A stretch of DNA of 15,713 nt from JAKQHY01 sp034429475 (GCA_034429475.1 DAOUGD010000028.1:1-15713), one strand, 5' to 3'. Counted from the first letter of the stretch, positions 1-7,296 are shown. The notes: generated from the letters alone by a model not told the origin. Program-made: numbers and translations.

Positions 1-41
1 TCTTTGTTGGGACAATAGAGCGTGTTCCAATCCATTTTCGC

Positions 42-75
42 ATCCTTGTGTAGCATTTGTGATGCTCTTAAGGAT
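42..75. repeat. Nested hairpin upstream of the M50 protease gene
   Basis: An outer stem ATCCTT (42-47) pairs with AAGGAT (70-75). It encloses an inner stem AGCAT (52-56) with ATGCT (62-66) around the loop TTGTG. No U-tract follows, so it is not a clear terminator. It may be the 3' end of an upstream transcript or leader structure. Stems this short also occur by chance. Confidence 0.25.
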
Positions 76-128
76 ACGACAAATGGCACACTATTTCACT
101 TCCTCATCAAGGAAAATGAGGGACAATA

Positions 129-145
129 CCGTTTAATCCGTTGAG
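129..145. repeat. Solitary 9-mer repeat arm (CCGTTTAATCCGTTGAG)
   Basis: This short segment carries the AATCCGTTGAG phrase that also forms the right-hand arms of the hairpins at 2543-2603 and 5199-5260. No facing arm is visible in bases 1-128, so this copy is single. It lies just before the ribosome binding site of the M50 gene. It also contains the TTG at 141 that a gene caller could wrongly choose as the start. Confidence 0.5.
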
Positions 146-164
146 ACTTTGGGAGGGAAATAAC

Positions 165-812
165 GTGTTAGCTGGTTTTTCCTTAGACGTAGTGTTGGGC
201 CGTGTGTTGGTCATCTTCCTCGGCATCCCCATCCACGAGTGGGCGCACTGTTGGGTGGCGAGTCTGTTGGGAGATGAAACGCCGAGAATGGAAGGGCGGT
301 TGACCTTGAACCCCTTCGCGCACCTCGACCCGATGGGCACACTGATGATCCTGCTGACGGGGTTTGGGTGGGGCAAGGCCGCGCGCGTGAATCCTTACGG
401 GATGCGACGGGTGAGCAATCCACGCACCGGCATGGCCTTGAGCGCGCTGGCCGGGCCGATGTCCAACATCATCCAGGCCATGATTCTGGCGATCCCGATC
501 CGGCTCATTTTGAAGGGCTGGCTGCCTGCCGGGGGCGACGCGCGCGTGTGGAACATTCTGCTGGCCGCCATCTCGGTCAACATCGGGCTGGCGACCTTCA
601 ACCTGCTGCCCTTCCCGCCGCTGGATGGCTCGCGGATTCTGGCCGGCATCGCGCCCTCGCCCATTGCCGACTTTATCGAAAGCCTGGAACCTTACGCCGG
701 GATGATCTTGATGGTCATCCTGTTCGTTCTGCCTCAGATGGGGCTTAATTTAATCAGTTCGCTCATCGGGCCGATGCAGGAATTCGTCGTCAACGCCTTG
801 TTCTATTGGTAA
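165..812 (+). CDS. Site-2 protease family (M50) membrane metalloprotease
   Basis: A polytopic zinc metalloprotease of about 215 residues that would cleave substrates within or near the membrane. The zinc motif HEWAH is at residues 24-28 in the first membrane segment, and the second family motif NLLPFPPLDG lies at about 146-155, supplying the third metal ligand (Asp). Further hydrophobic segments are at about 90-115, 130-150 and 180-205. There are no PDZ or CBS domains, so this is the compact form common in Gram-positive and Chloroflexota-type genomes. I chose the GTG at 165 because GGGAGG (151-156) lies 8 bases upstream. An in-frame TTG at 141 falls inside a repeat and has no such site. The gene overlaps the HD-domain gene by 7 bases, suggesting coupled translation. 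The substrate cannot be told from sequence; small M50 proteins are often of unknown target. Confidence 0.88.
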   Translation: MLAGFSLDVVLGRVLVIFLGIPIHEWAHCWVASLLGDETPRMEGRLTLNPFAHLDPMGTLMILLTGFGWGKAARVNPYGMRRVSNPRTGMALSALAGPMSNIIQAMILAIPIRLILKGWLPAGGDARVWNILLAAISVNIGLATFNLLPFPPLDGSRILAGIAPSPIADFIESLEPYAGMILMVILFVLPQMGLNLISSLIGPMQEFVVNALFYW

Positions 813-1315
813 GCCGGGCGCGCATCCTTTACCGGGTGAAGCAGTTCTGCCAGACGCTTTGCGCCCCATTTCGGCCGGTCAACACCGGCTACGCGGCGGA
901 ACGCCTCTCGCCCGCATTGTTGCGCCTGTTCCAGACGATGACGCCGGCGGAGCAGCAACACAGTATCGCCCTCAGCCAGGCGTTGGAAGCGCAGGGTCAC
1001 ACCGACCCCGACCTGCTGGCGGCGGCGCTGCTCCATGATGTGGGAAAAACCCTGCATCCCCCGTATCTCTGGGAGCGCGTCTGGGTGGTGTTGGGCGAAC
1101 ATTTCTTACCGCGCCGCGCCGCCGCCTGGGGAGCCGGATCGCCGCGCGGCCTGCGGCGCGGCTTCGTCATCCGCCAACAGCACGCCGCTTGGGGCGCAGA
1201 CCTGGCGACGCAATCCGGCGCCTCCCCCTGCACCGCCGACCTGATCCGCCGCCACCACACCCCTCCCGGCGACGACGCAGACTTGGCGGCGTTGCAGGCG
1301 GCGGACGAGCGATGA
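806..1315 (+). CDS. HD-domain protein (putative metal-dependent phosphohydrolase)
   Basis: A 169-residue protein with the order of metal ligands expected of the HD superfamily: His52 (QHS), the His77-Asp78 doublet in LLHDVGK, histidines at 126 and 150-151, and a late Asp167 in LQAADE. HD proteins hydrolyse phosphoesters, often of nucleotides, but the substrate cannot be inferred here. The region between the HD doublet and the later histidines (about 85-120) is rich in Arg and Trp and looks membrane- or nucleic-acid-facing rather than catalytic. The TTG start at 806 overlaps the M50 stop by 7 bases and has no Shine-Dalgarno site, which fits translational coupling; an in-frame GTG at 836 is the alternative start. 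The TGA stop is followed with no gap by a heptamer repeat array. Confidence 0.8.
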   Translation: MVSRARILYRVKQFCQTLCAPFRPVNTGYAAERLSPALLRLFQTMTPAEQQHSIALSQALEAQGHTDPDLLAAALLHDVGKTLHPPYLWERVWVVLGEHFLPRRAAAWGAGSPRGLRRGFVIRQQHAAWGADLATQSGASPCTADLIRRHHTPPGDDADLAALQAADER

Positions 1316-1427
1316 GGCAAGAGGCAAGAAGCAGGAAGCAAGAAGCAAGAGGCAGGAAGCAAGAAGCAAGAGGCAGGAAGCAGGAAGCAAGAGGCAGGAA
1401 GCAGGAAGCAGGGGACAAGAAACGAGA
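1316..1427. repeat. Heptamer tandem array, left arm (RGCARGA x ~16)
   Basis: Fourteen consecutive 7-bp units of the form (A/G)GCA(A/G)G(A/G) run in strict phase from 1316 to 1413, followed by two decayed units (GACAAGA, AACGAGA) to 1427. The array starts directly after the HD gene's TGA. It faces the array at 1436-1512, whose unit in reverse complement is TGCAAGA. The two can therefore pair at 6 of every 7 bases, allowing G-U pairs in RNA. The 7-bp period breaks every reading frame, so this is not protein-coding. Confidence 0.92.
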
Positions 1428-1435
1428 ACCCTTTA

Positions 1436-1512
1436 TCTTGCATCTTGCATCTTGTATCTTGCACCTTGCATCTTGTATCTTGCATCTTGCATCTTGCATC
1501 CTGCATCCTTTA
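1436..1512. repeat. Heptamer tandem array, right arm (TCTTGCA x ~10)
   Basis: Ten units of TCTTGCA or single-base variants (TCTTGTA, CCTTGCA, TCCTGCA), plus a decayed TCCTTTA, run without phase slips. The array is complementary in sense to the array at 1316-1427, leaving an 8-base centre (1428-1435). It ends a few bases before the ribosome binding site GAGGA (1519-1523) of the next gene, so it would sit in that gene's leader if transcription continues from the HD gene. Confidence 0.92.
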
Positions 1513-1530
1513 ATCTTTGAGGAATAACCT

Positions 1531-2556
1531 ATGACTACCACTCGTCAACGCATTACGATTATTGGAACCGGTTGCATCGGCGCGTCCATTGGATTGGCGT
1601 TGCGCCAGTCGGCGGATGCGGCGCACCTGGAGATTGTGGGGCACGACCGCGACCTGGGCGTCGCGCGGCAGGCGCAGAAGCTCGGCGCGCTGGATCGCGC
1701 GGAGTTCAACCTCGACCTCGCCCTGACCAATGCCCGCTTTGTCATCCTGGCCGTCCCGCTGGCCTCCCTGCGCGAAGTGTTGAGCGATCTGGGACGCCTG
1801 CTGGAACCGGATGCGGGCGTCGTCGTGACCGACACCGCGCCGCTCAAAGTCCCCGCCCTGGCCTGGGCTGACGAATTGCTGCCGCGCGGCAACTACTTCG
1901 TCGGCGGCGACCCCTTCCTCGCGCCGGGGGTGACGGGATGGGAGCCGCTCGCCGGGCCGGACGCCGCCCGCGCCGACTTGTTCGCCCGCGCCGTCTACGC
2001 CATCACCCCGCGTCCGACGGATCATCGGAGTGCGATCAATGCCGTGCTCAACCTGGCGCACGTCCTGGGGGCGGAGCCGTTGTTGATGGACCCGGTGGAG
2101 CACGACACGGCGCGCGCGATGGCCGACGGCGTCCCCGGGCTTGTGGCGACCGCGCTATTCCAGGCAACCGCCTCCATGCCGGGTTGGGCCGAGACGCGCA
2201 AGGCCGCCGGGCATACGCTCGTGACGGCGACGGCGGGCGCGGCCGGCGACGCGGCTTCACGGCGGATGGCCGCGCTCCTGGCTCGCGAGGCGACCCTGCG
2301 CGGGCTGGACGCCGTCCAATCGCATCTGGCCGAACTGCGCCGCGTCATCGCCGAGGGTGACGCGGAAACGCTGGAAACCACCTTCGCCAATGTGGCGCAG
2401 GCGCGCGAATACTGGCTCGCCGAGACGCGCGCGCGGTCCTGGGACATCACGCCCGGCAGCCTGCCCACCGACACCCTTTTCCAGCGCACCATGCAACTGT
2501 TGCTGGGAGAAACTCTAGCGGGCAAACGTCCTTCTTCTAAGACTCAACGGATTTAA
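1531..2556 (+). CDS. Prephenate-dehydrogenase-like (TyrA fold) NAD(P)-binding protein, probably not a canonical TyrA
   Basis: A 341-residue protein with an N-terminal Rossmann fold (GTGCIGASIG, 12-21), the strand VILAVP (71-76) and a helical C-terminal domain, all in TyrA order. TyrA oxidatively decarboxylates prephenate or arogenate for tyrosine synthesis. Here the expected active-site positions are changed. The D-x-x-S-x-K loop reads DTAPLK (101-106), the GGHPMAG motif reads GGDPFLA (125-131), so the catalytic His is Asp127, and the SHLPHL motif reads DGVPGL (199-204). The MDPVEHD stretch (186-192) is kept, which anchors the alignment. The fold assignment is firm; the activity is doubtful. 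GAGGA at 1519-1523 sets the ATG start. No aromatic-biosynthesis genes are nearby. The last codons and the TAA lie inside a 9-mer repeat hairpin, so the native C-terminus may have been altered. Confidence 0.78.
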   Translation: MTTTRQRITIIGTGCIGASIGLALRQSADAAHLEIVGHDRDLGVARQAQKLGALDRAEFNLDLALTNARFVILAVPLASLREVLSDLGRLLEPDAGVVVTDTAPLKVPALAWADELLPRGNYFVGGDPFLAPGVTGWEPLAGPDAARADLFARAVYAITPRPTDHRSAINAVLNLAHVLGAEPLLMDPVEHDTARAMADGVPGLVATALFQATASMPGWAETRKAAGHTLVTATAGAAGDAASRRMAALLAREATLRGLDAVQSHLAELRRVIAEGDAETLETTFANVAQAREYWLAETRARSWDITPGSLPTDTLFQRTMQLLLGETLAGKRPSSKTQRI

Positions 2557-2603
2557 CGGATTCAACGGAATGGCCTTCCGTTAAATCCGTTGAATCCGTT
2601 GAG
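2543..2603. repeat. Near-perfect 28-bp inverted repeat built from 9-mer units (CTCAACGGA type)
   Basis: The left arm 2543-2570 and right arm 2576-2603 match at 26 of 28 positions around the loop TGGCC. Each arm is three 9-bp units (for example ATTTAACGG, ATTCAACGG). The TAA stop of the TyrA-like gene (2554-2556) lies in the left arm. In RNA this would be a very stable hairpin. No pure U-tract follows (GAGAAAATTC), so it is not a textbook terminator, though it could protect the 3' end. Confidence 0.92.
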
Positions 2604-2649
2604 AAAATTCTTGGGAACTACAATGACTGACTCCACTGAAGAACCTAAA

Positions 2650-2786
2650 AATTTCACGCAAAGGCGCAAAGTCGCTAAGGAAAGTGACTATCAACCTTCA
2701 CCTCCTTCATTAAAATGTGTGGTTTTCGTTACAAAATTTGCCCTGATTAAAAAAATCTTTGCGCCTTTGCACCTTTGCGTGAAACT
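2650..2786. repeat. Long-loop inverted repeat with 9-bp periodicity (TTTCACGCAAAGG type)
   Basis: The left arm at about 2650-2679 and the right arm at about 2757-2786 match at roughly 26 of 30 positions. A 77-base A+T-rich centre separates them. Each arm has a 9-bp rhythm of GCAAAG-like words. The right arm ends 12 bases before the AGGAG ribosome binding site of the glycosyltransferase, so the structure lies in its upstream region. An apparent 73-codon ORF across this stretch is treated as spurious. Confidence 0.82.
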
Positions 2787-2807
2787 CCCTCTTTTTTCAG
2801 GAGAGTT

Positions 2808-4001
2808 ATGACTCAATCCCCACGCCGCGTCTTAATGATCGCCCCCACGTCCTTCTTCCTGGATTACGGCTGCCACATCCGCATCCTGGAGGAGGCGCGC
2901 GCGCTGCTGGCGCAGGGGATGCAGGTGCGCATCGTCACCTACTACCTGGGCCGCGACCTGCCCGACCTGGACATCGTGCGCTGCGCCCCCACGCCCTGGC
3001 GCTCCGACTACGAAGTCGGCTCCTCGCGCCACAAGATCGCCTTCGATGTGCTGCTCTCGTGGCAGGCGTTGTGGACGGCGTTGCGCTGGCGACCTCACCT
3101 CATCCACGGTCATTTGCACGAGGGCGCATTGATCGGCAAAGTGCTGGCGACGCTCTTGCGCGTCCCGCTGGTTTTTGACTTTCAGGGCAGTTTGACGGGC
3201 GAAATGCTCGATCACGGTTTCATCCGGGAGGGCAGCGTGGCGCATTACTGGTGGCGGCGGCTGGAAGCGCGCATCGTCGAAATGCCCGACGCCATCCTCA
3301 CCAGCACCATTCACAGCGCGGAGCTGCTACAGCGCGTCTTTCAACGGACGGAGAACGTCTATCCGCTGCCCGATAGTGTCAACCTGGACTATTTCACCCC
3401 CACCTGCCTGCTGCCCGAAGACCGACAGGCGCAGCGCGCGGCGTTGGGTATCCCTGATGGACGGCAGGTGGTGGTGTACCTGGGGCTGCTGGCCGATTAT
3501 CAGGGCATCCCGCAGTTGCTCCAGGCCGCTGCGTGGCTGCGCGCGCGCGACGTTCCCGTCTCGTTCCTGCTCGGCGGCTTCCCCGGCGTGGGGCACTACC
3601 GCCAACAGGCCGCCGCCCTGGGCCTGACGCCGCAAGACGTGGTGTTCACCGGCAAAGTCCCCTATGAAACGGCCCCGCAACATTTGGCGCTGGGCGACAT
3701 CGCCGTCGCGCCCAAGCTCTCGGCGACGGAGGGCAGCGGCAAAATCCTCAACTACATGGCGATGTCGTTGCCGGTCGTCGCCTATGATTCGCCCGTGAGC
3801 CGCGAATATCTGGACGACCTCGGCGTCTTCGCCGCGCCGCTGGGCGACGCCGAAGCCCTGGCGGAAGCGCTCGCCTCCTTGCTGCGCGATCCCGACAGGG
3901 GCCGCGATACCGGCGCCCGGCTCCGCGAATACGCCGCCCGGCACTTCTCGTGGGAACGGACGGGGCGGCAATTGTTGCAGGTGTACGAAAAATTATGGTG
4001 A
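2808..4001 (+). CDS. GT4-type glycosyltransferase (GT-B fold)
   Basis: A 397-residue cytoplasmic enzyme that would transfer a sugar from an activated donor to a glycolipid, glycan or small acceptor. An N-terminal Rossmann half begins with RVLMIAPTSFF and contains HGHLHEG at about residue 100. The C-terminal half begins near VVVYLGLLADYQGI and carries the donor-site segment ATEGSGKILNYMAMSLPVVAYD. In the E-x7-E motif the first Glu is residue 308, while the second position is Tyr316, as in some GT4 subfamilies, so metal-free retaining chemistry is likely but the sugar cannot be named. The ATG at 2808 follows AGGAG (2799-2803) closely; an upstream in-frame TTG at 2775 lies in a repeat and is rejected. 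The stop overlaps the MFS gene by 7 bases, implying an operon, perhaps for making and exporting a glycosylated product. Confidence 0.85.
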   Translation: MTQSPRRVLMIAPTSFFLDYGCHIRILEEARALLAQGMQVRIVTYYLGRDLPDLDIVRCAPTPWRSDYEVGSSRHKIAFDVLLSWQALWTALRWRPHLIHGHLHEGALIGKVLATLLRVPLVFDFQGSLTGEMLDHGFIREGSVAHYWWRRLEARIVEMPDAILTSTIHSAELLQRVFQRTENVYPLPDSVNLDYFTPTCLLPEDRQAQRAALGIPDGRQVVVYLGLLADYQGIPQLLQAAAWLRARDVPVSFLLGGFPGVGHYRQQAAALGLTPQDVVFTGKVPYETAPQHLALGDIAVAPKLSATEGSGKILNYMAMSLPVVAYDSPVSREYLDDLGVFAAPLGDAEALAEALASLLRDPDRGRDTGARLREYAARHFSWERTGRQLLQVYEKLW

Positions 4002-5182
4002 CGAAAAAACGTCCCCCGTGGGCCAACCCCCGTTGGGCCGGCGCATTCTTCTACTTCGGCCTGTGGGCCGTCATCGGCAGTTACGCCCCATTCTTGAACG
4101 TCTATTTGAGTCGCCTGGGCTTCTCCGGCTTCCAGATTGGGCTGATTTCCGTCACGTTCCCGCTGATGACGATTATCGCCGGCCCGTTTTTCTCGATGCT
4201 GGCGGATCGCCGCCGCATCCAAAAGCCGGTGCTGCTGCTGTCGTTGGGGAGCAGCGCCGTGGTGCTGCTGGCCTTCCTCGTCGTGCGGACGTTTGCGGGG
4301 ATTCTGCTGCTCGCGCTGCTGCGGGCGGTGCTCCTCAGCCCGCTGATGCCGATTGCCGACGGGCTGGTGGCGCGGATGGCGGCGCGCCATCGGATTGACT
4401 ACGGCAAACTGCGCCTGTGGGGATCGTTGAGCTTCGCGCTGATCGCCATCGGCGGTGGCGCGGTGTGGGACGCGCTCGGCTTCCCGGCGATGTTCATCAC
4501 TGCCGTCGTGCTTATCCTGCCGGTGATGGCGTTGACGCTGTTGTTGGAAACCCCTACTGTGACGGCGACGCAGCGCGCGGCGCCGCCCTTGCAGCACCTC
4601 TGGCGCGACCGGGGACTGATCGCCCTGTTGGTCGCCTACTTCCTGATCGGCATCGCCGAGGGCATGTACGGCACGTTTTCCAGCATCCAGATGGACACGC
4701 TGGGCGGCGGGCAGGTCTGGGTGGGCGCGTTGTTTGGCTTTTCCGCGCTCTGCGAGCTGCCGGTGATGCAATACAGCAGCGCGATTTTTCGCCGGTTGGG
4801 CAAGCCGCGCGCTATCCTGGTCGCCTACGGCCTGGTGGGAGCCGCGCTGCTTGGCTACGCCCTGGCGCGCTCGCCCTGGCTGCTGCTCGGCTTTGCGATG
4901 CTCAAGGGCATGGGATTCGCGCTGTACTTTGTCGCCAACGTCAGCCTGATAGACGAGCGCGCCCCCGATGCGTGGACGTCCACGCTGCAATCCCTGATGA
5001 ACGCTTCCTCGCGCGGACTGGCGCCGCTGCTCACCGTGCCGCTGGCGGGCTGGATGGGCGACACACTCGGGTTGCAAGCCGTCTTCACCGGCGCGGGCGT
5101 CGCTGCGTTGCTGGCGGCGGGCGTCATCGGCGCGGCGGTGATCCGCAAAAGTTTTAGCGACGCGCCGTTGTTGTCCGAGTAG
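3995..5182 (+). CDS. MFS transporter (MFS_1-like / LacY-HcaT-type permease)
   Basis: A 395-residue integral membrane protein with about 12 hydrophobic segments in two halves, split by a polar loop near residues 190-205 (ETPTVTATQRAAPPLQHLW). The MFS loop 2-3 segment MLADRRRIQKP and the phrase YGKLRLWGSLSF at about 130-141 are typical of the MFS_1-like group, which contains sugar- and aromatic-acid-proton symporters. The substrate and direction of transport are unknown. The ATG at 3995 lies within the last bases of the glycosyltransferase (ATGGTGA overlap); a GTG at 3998 is the alternative start. There is no convincing ribosome binding site, so coupling to the upstream gene is likely. A 9-mer hairpin lies 16 bases after the stop and could end this operon before the CHAT promoter. 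Confidence 0.85.
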   Translation: MVTKKRPPWANPRWAGAFFYFGLWAVIGSYAPFLNVYLSRLGFSGFQIGLISVTFPLMTIIAGPFFSMLADRRRIQKPVLLLSLGSSAVVLLAFLVVRTFAGILLLALLRAVLLSPLMPIADGLVARMAARHRIDYGKLRLWGSLSFALIAIGGGAVWDALGFPAMFITAVVLILPVMALTLLLETPTVTATQRAAPPLQHLWRDRGLIALLVAYFLIGIAEGMYGTFSSIQMDTLGGGQVWVGALFGFSALCELPVMQYSSAIFRRLGKPRAILVAYGLVGAALLGYALARSPWLLLGFAMLKGMGFALYFVANVSLIDERAPDAWTSTLQSLMNASSRGLAPLLTVPLAGWMGDTLGLQAVFTGAGVAALLAAGVIGAAVIRKSFSDAPLLSE

Positions 5183-5198
5183 CTCATCCTCAAAATGT

Positions 5199-5260
5199 CT
5201 CAACGGATTGAACGGATGAAACGGAATTGTCCATCCGTTGAATCCGTTAAATCCGTTGAG
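5199..5260. repeat. Inverted 9-mer repeat hairpin (CTCAACGGA type) between MFS and CHAT genes
   Basis: The left arm 5199-5226 and right arm 5233-5260 match at about 24 of 28 positions around the loop TTGTCC. The units are 9 bp, as in the element at 2543-2603, and the right arms of the two elements are nearly identical. It lies between the MFS stop and the candidate CHAT promoter, a sensible place for a transcript-end structure. There is no U-tract. Confidence 0.9.
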
Positions 5261-5275
5261 CAATCCCCAGACCTC

Positions 5276-5303
5276 TTGAAAACCCTGCAAGTTGGAGTAT
5301 CCT
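5276..5303 (+). promoter_or_regulatory. Candidate sigma70-type promoter of the CHAT gene
   Basis: TTGAAA (5276-5281) and TATCCT (5298-5303) are separated by 16 bases, giving five of six and four of six consensus matches. Transcription would start near 5310, about 25 bases before the CHAT start codon. The position immediately after the hairpin supports an independent unit. The match is moderate and G+C-rich phyla vary in promoter usage. Confidence 0.4.
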
Positions 5304-5334
5304 ACAAAAAAGCTGATGAATCAGGAGGCAGATG

Positions 5335-7296
5335 ATGGCATTACCCTCTCTCTTGCACAACAAACTGCGGCAGACTTTGATGGACAACGGCCCTTTTGAT
5401 AGCAACGAAGAATTACGCGGCATTTTTGCCGATCCTCGGCTGAGTCAGTGGCGACATAGTGTTCCGGAGGCCACCAATCGCGCTTCGCGGGTTAATTTTA
5501 CTATTGCGAAGCTGCTGGATGACTGGAACGCTAATGGTGAAAATGCACTCTATCTATTCCTGGTGGTGCTGACTGAAAACATGGAAAACCTTGACCTCAT
5601 CGAGCTGACGAAAGATGTCAGGGCTGCCACCCTCCAGGATAAAATCACTGCCTGTGAGCAGGAACTCAAACAAATTGCGGAGCACGCTGCGCGCGGTTGG
5701 AGTGATCCTGCGTATGCCGCCAGCCGGAAAGAGAAAGTGACGGCGGAGTTGCAGCAATGGAAAGAACGGAGGGCGGATGAGACAGAATTGCAGCAGTGGG
5801 AAGAGGGCGTGAAAGCAGCGACAGCAAGAAGGGCGGCGGCCGCACTGGCGCCGGCCAATAACGGCAGAGCGGCTGTCGGGACGCCGGCAACAATGGTTGG
5901 CGCGGTTGTGGAAGAGACCTATACCGATATTGAGCTTCACATTTTCGGCAAAACTGATGGCGTCTATCCGGTCAAAGCCGAACTCAGCGATGGCTCCAGT
6001 TTCTCCGGCGAGCTGCGCCTGGATGAGTCCACACGCCAGGGTTTGGCTCTTGACGAGCAGCCTGAAAGCGAAGCGCTGTCTCAGGCATTGTTTACGGGCG
6101 AGATGGAGAAAGCCTATTTGAGGGCGGAGACGCTGGCCGAAACTACCACGGGCGGGCGGCTGCGGCTGCGGTTGTGGATTGACGCCGCCGCCGCCGAATT
6201 GCAGGCGCTGCGTTGGGAACGGTTGCGTTATCAGCGTAACCAGAAATCGTTCCGGCTGGCGACTGCTGCCCATCGCCCCTTCTCGCGTTACTTCGGCCTG
6301 GGGCAAGCCGATCCGGAGCCGCTGACCGCCAGACCCATTCGCCTGTTGGCCGTCCTCGCCAATCCGCGCAACCTGGCAGAGTATGCTTTGGCTCCCCTGG
6401 ATGTCGAAAACGGAATCGCCAGTCTGCTGGACGCGCTGGACCCCTTCCTCGGTTCGGTGGTGGAATTGACGCTCTTGGCGGGGCGCACAGCGCTTCCGGC
6501 GGCGTTGCAGGGCCGCCTCGCTCAGAAATCATGCCGCCTGGAAAATGAACCGGCCTCCCTGGACGCCCTGTTCGATTTGCTGGCGCATCCTCCCGATTAT
6601 CACATCTTGCATTTCCTGGGACACGGCGCGTACAGCGGTCGCCGCAAGCAGGCCGCGCTATATTTTGAAGATCAGGTGGGAAATGCGCAGATCGTTTCCG
6701 ATAAAAGTTTGGCTGAAGGGCTGCATGACGTGGGGCAGATCCCGCACCTGGTCTTCCTGGCTGCCTGCGACAGCGCGAAACGGGAGGCTGACGCTAATCC
6801 CTTTGTCGGCCTGGCCCCCAGGCTGATCCAGGTGGGCGTCCCGGCGGTGGTGGCGATGCAGGATACGATCAGCCTCGCCAATGCGCGCACGTTAACCCGT
6901 TACTTTTATCGCTTTCTCTTTGAACATGGCATTGTAGATAAAGCCATCAACCAGGCCCGACGCGCCCTGGTCAAGGATGAGACCCAAGAGTACGCCATCC
7001 CCGCGTTATTCACCCGCCTGAAGGCCGGTCGCCTTTTCAACTTCACGGTAACAGTGACCGTATCTGTGGGGAACTCCACGCCTATCCAACCCCCACCGGC
7101 CCCGTCTCCTTCTCCAGCGTTGGGCGCTGACGACTCCGCTCTGGAAATGGCGAAACGTACGCTAGAAATTCTGGAACGTCAGGTGGCGGCCTATACGGCG
7201 CTGACCATTCCCGCTCACCGGCAAATTGAGCTTGAGGAGCAGCGCAAGAAGGTCGCTGCGTTGGAACAGCGTGTCCGCATGGCAGGAACACTATGA
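5335..7296 (+). CDS. CHAT-domain caspase-like protease with N-terminal effector-associated-like domain
   Basis: A 653-residue protein. Residues about 1-85 form a helical module (conserved-looking LRQTLMDNGPF, GENALYLFLVVL) resembling the effector-associated (death-like adaptor) domains found at the N-terminus of bacterial conflict proteins; I do not assign its subtype. A charged coiled-coil segment (about 95-165) and an Ala/Gly linker follow. The CHAT protease domain runs from about 180 to 565, with the catalytic pair His430 (LGHGAYS) and Cys478 (LAACDSA) both present. A Pro/Ser linker leads to a C-terminal helical hairpin (about 605-650, LEILERQVAAY...IPAHRQIELEEQ). CHAT proteases cleave partner proteins, and some trigger host-cell death in defence. 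Of two adjacent ATGs I prefer 5335, six bases after AGGAGG (5323-5328). The stop overlaps the next ATG as ATGA, so a partner gene was expected, but it is cut short. Confidence 0.88.
   Translation: MALPSLLHNKLRQTLMDNGPFDSNEELRGIFADPRLSQWRHSVPEATNRASRVNFTIAKLLDDWNANGENALYLFLVVLTENMENLDLIELTKDVRAATLQDKITACEQELKQIAEHAARGWSDPAYAASRKEKVTAELQQWKERRADETELQQWEEGVKAATARRAAAALAPANNGRAAVGTPATMVGAVVEETYTDIELHIFGKTDGVYPVKAELSDGSSFSGELRLDESTRQGLALDEQPESEALSQALFTGEMEKAYLRAETLAETTTGGRLRLRLWIDAAAAELQALRWERLRYQRNQKSFRLATAAHRPFSRYFGLGQADPEPLTARPIRLLAVLANPRNLAEYALAPLDVENGIASLLDALDPFLGSVVELTLLAGRTALPAALQGRLAQKSCRLENEPASLDALFDLLAHPPDYHILHFLGHGAYSGRRKQAALYFEDQVGNAQIVSDKSLAEGLHDVGQIPHLVFLAACDSAKREADANPFVGLAPRLIQVGVPAVVAMQDTISLANARTLTRYFYRFLFEHGIVDKAINQARRALVKDETQEYAIPALFTRLKAGRLFNFTVTVTVSVGNSTPIQPPPAPSPSPALGADDSALEMAKRTLEILERQVAAYTALTIPAHRQIELEEQRKKVAALEQRVRMAGTL

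Noticed and set aside
1316..1512. CRISPR array
   Set aside because: The units are 7 bp with no unique spacers and there are no cas genes in the window.
1189..1541. ORFs on both strands running through the heptamer arrays (RKQEARGRKQEA, PASCFLPLASC patterns)
   Set aside because: The 7-bp unit yields a 7-residue periodic peptide in all frames without stops; these are artefacts of the array and overlap the HD gene.
2590..2811. 73-codon plus-strand ORF between the TyrA-like and glycosyltransferase genes
   Set aside because: It is translated almost wholly from repeat arms (FTQRRKVAKE and FAPLHLCVK are typical products of the GCAAAG repeat), has no ribosome binding site and no domain-like pattern.
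3782..5290. 502-codon minus-strand ORF opposite the glycosyltransferase and MFS genes
   Set aside because: Composition is dominated by Arg, Gln, His and Gly, typical of an antisense frame in G+C-rich DNA, and both sense genes are clearly real.
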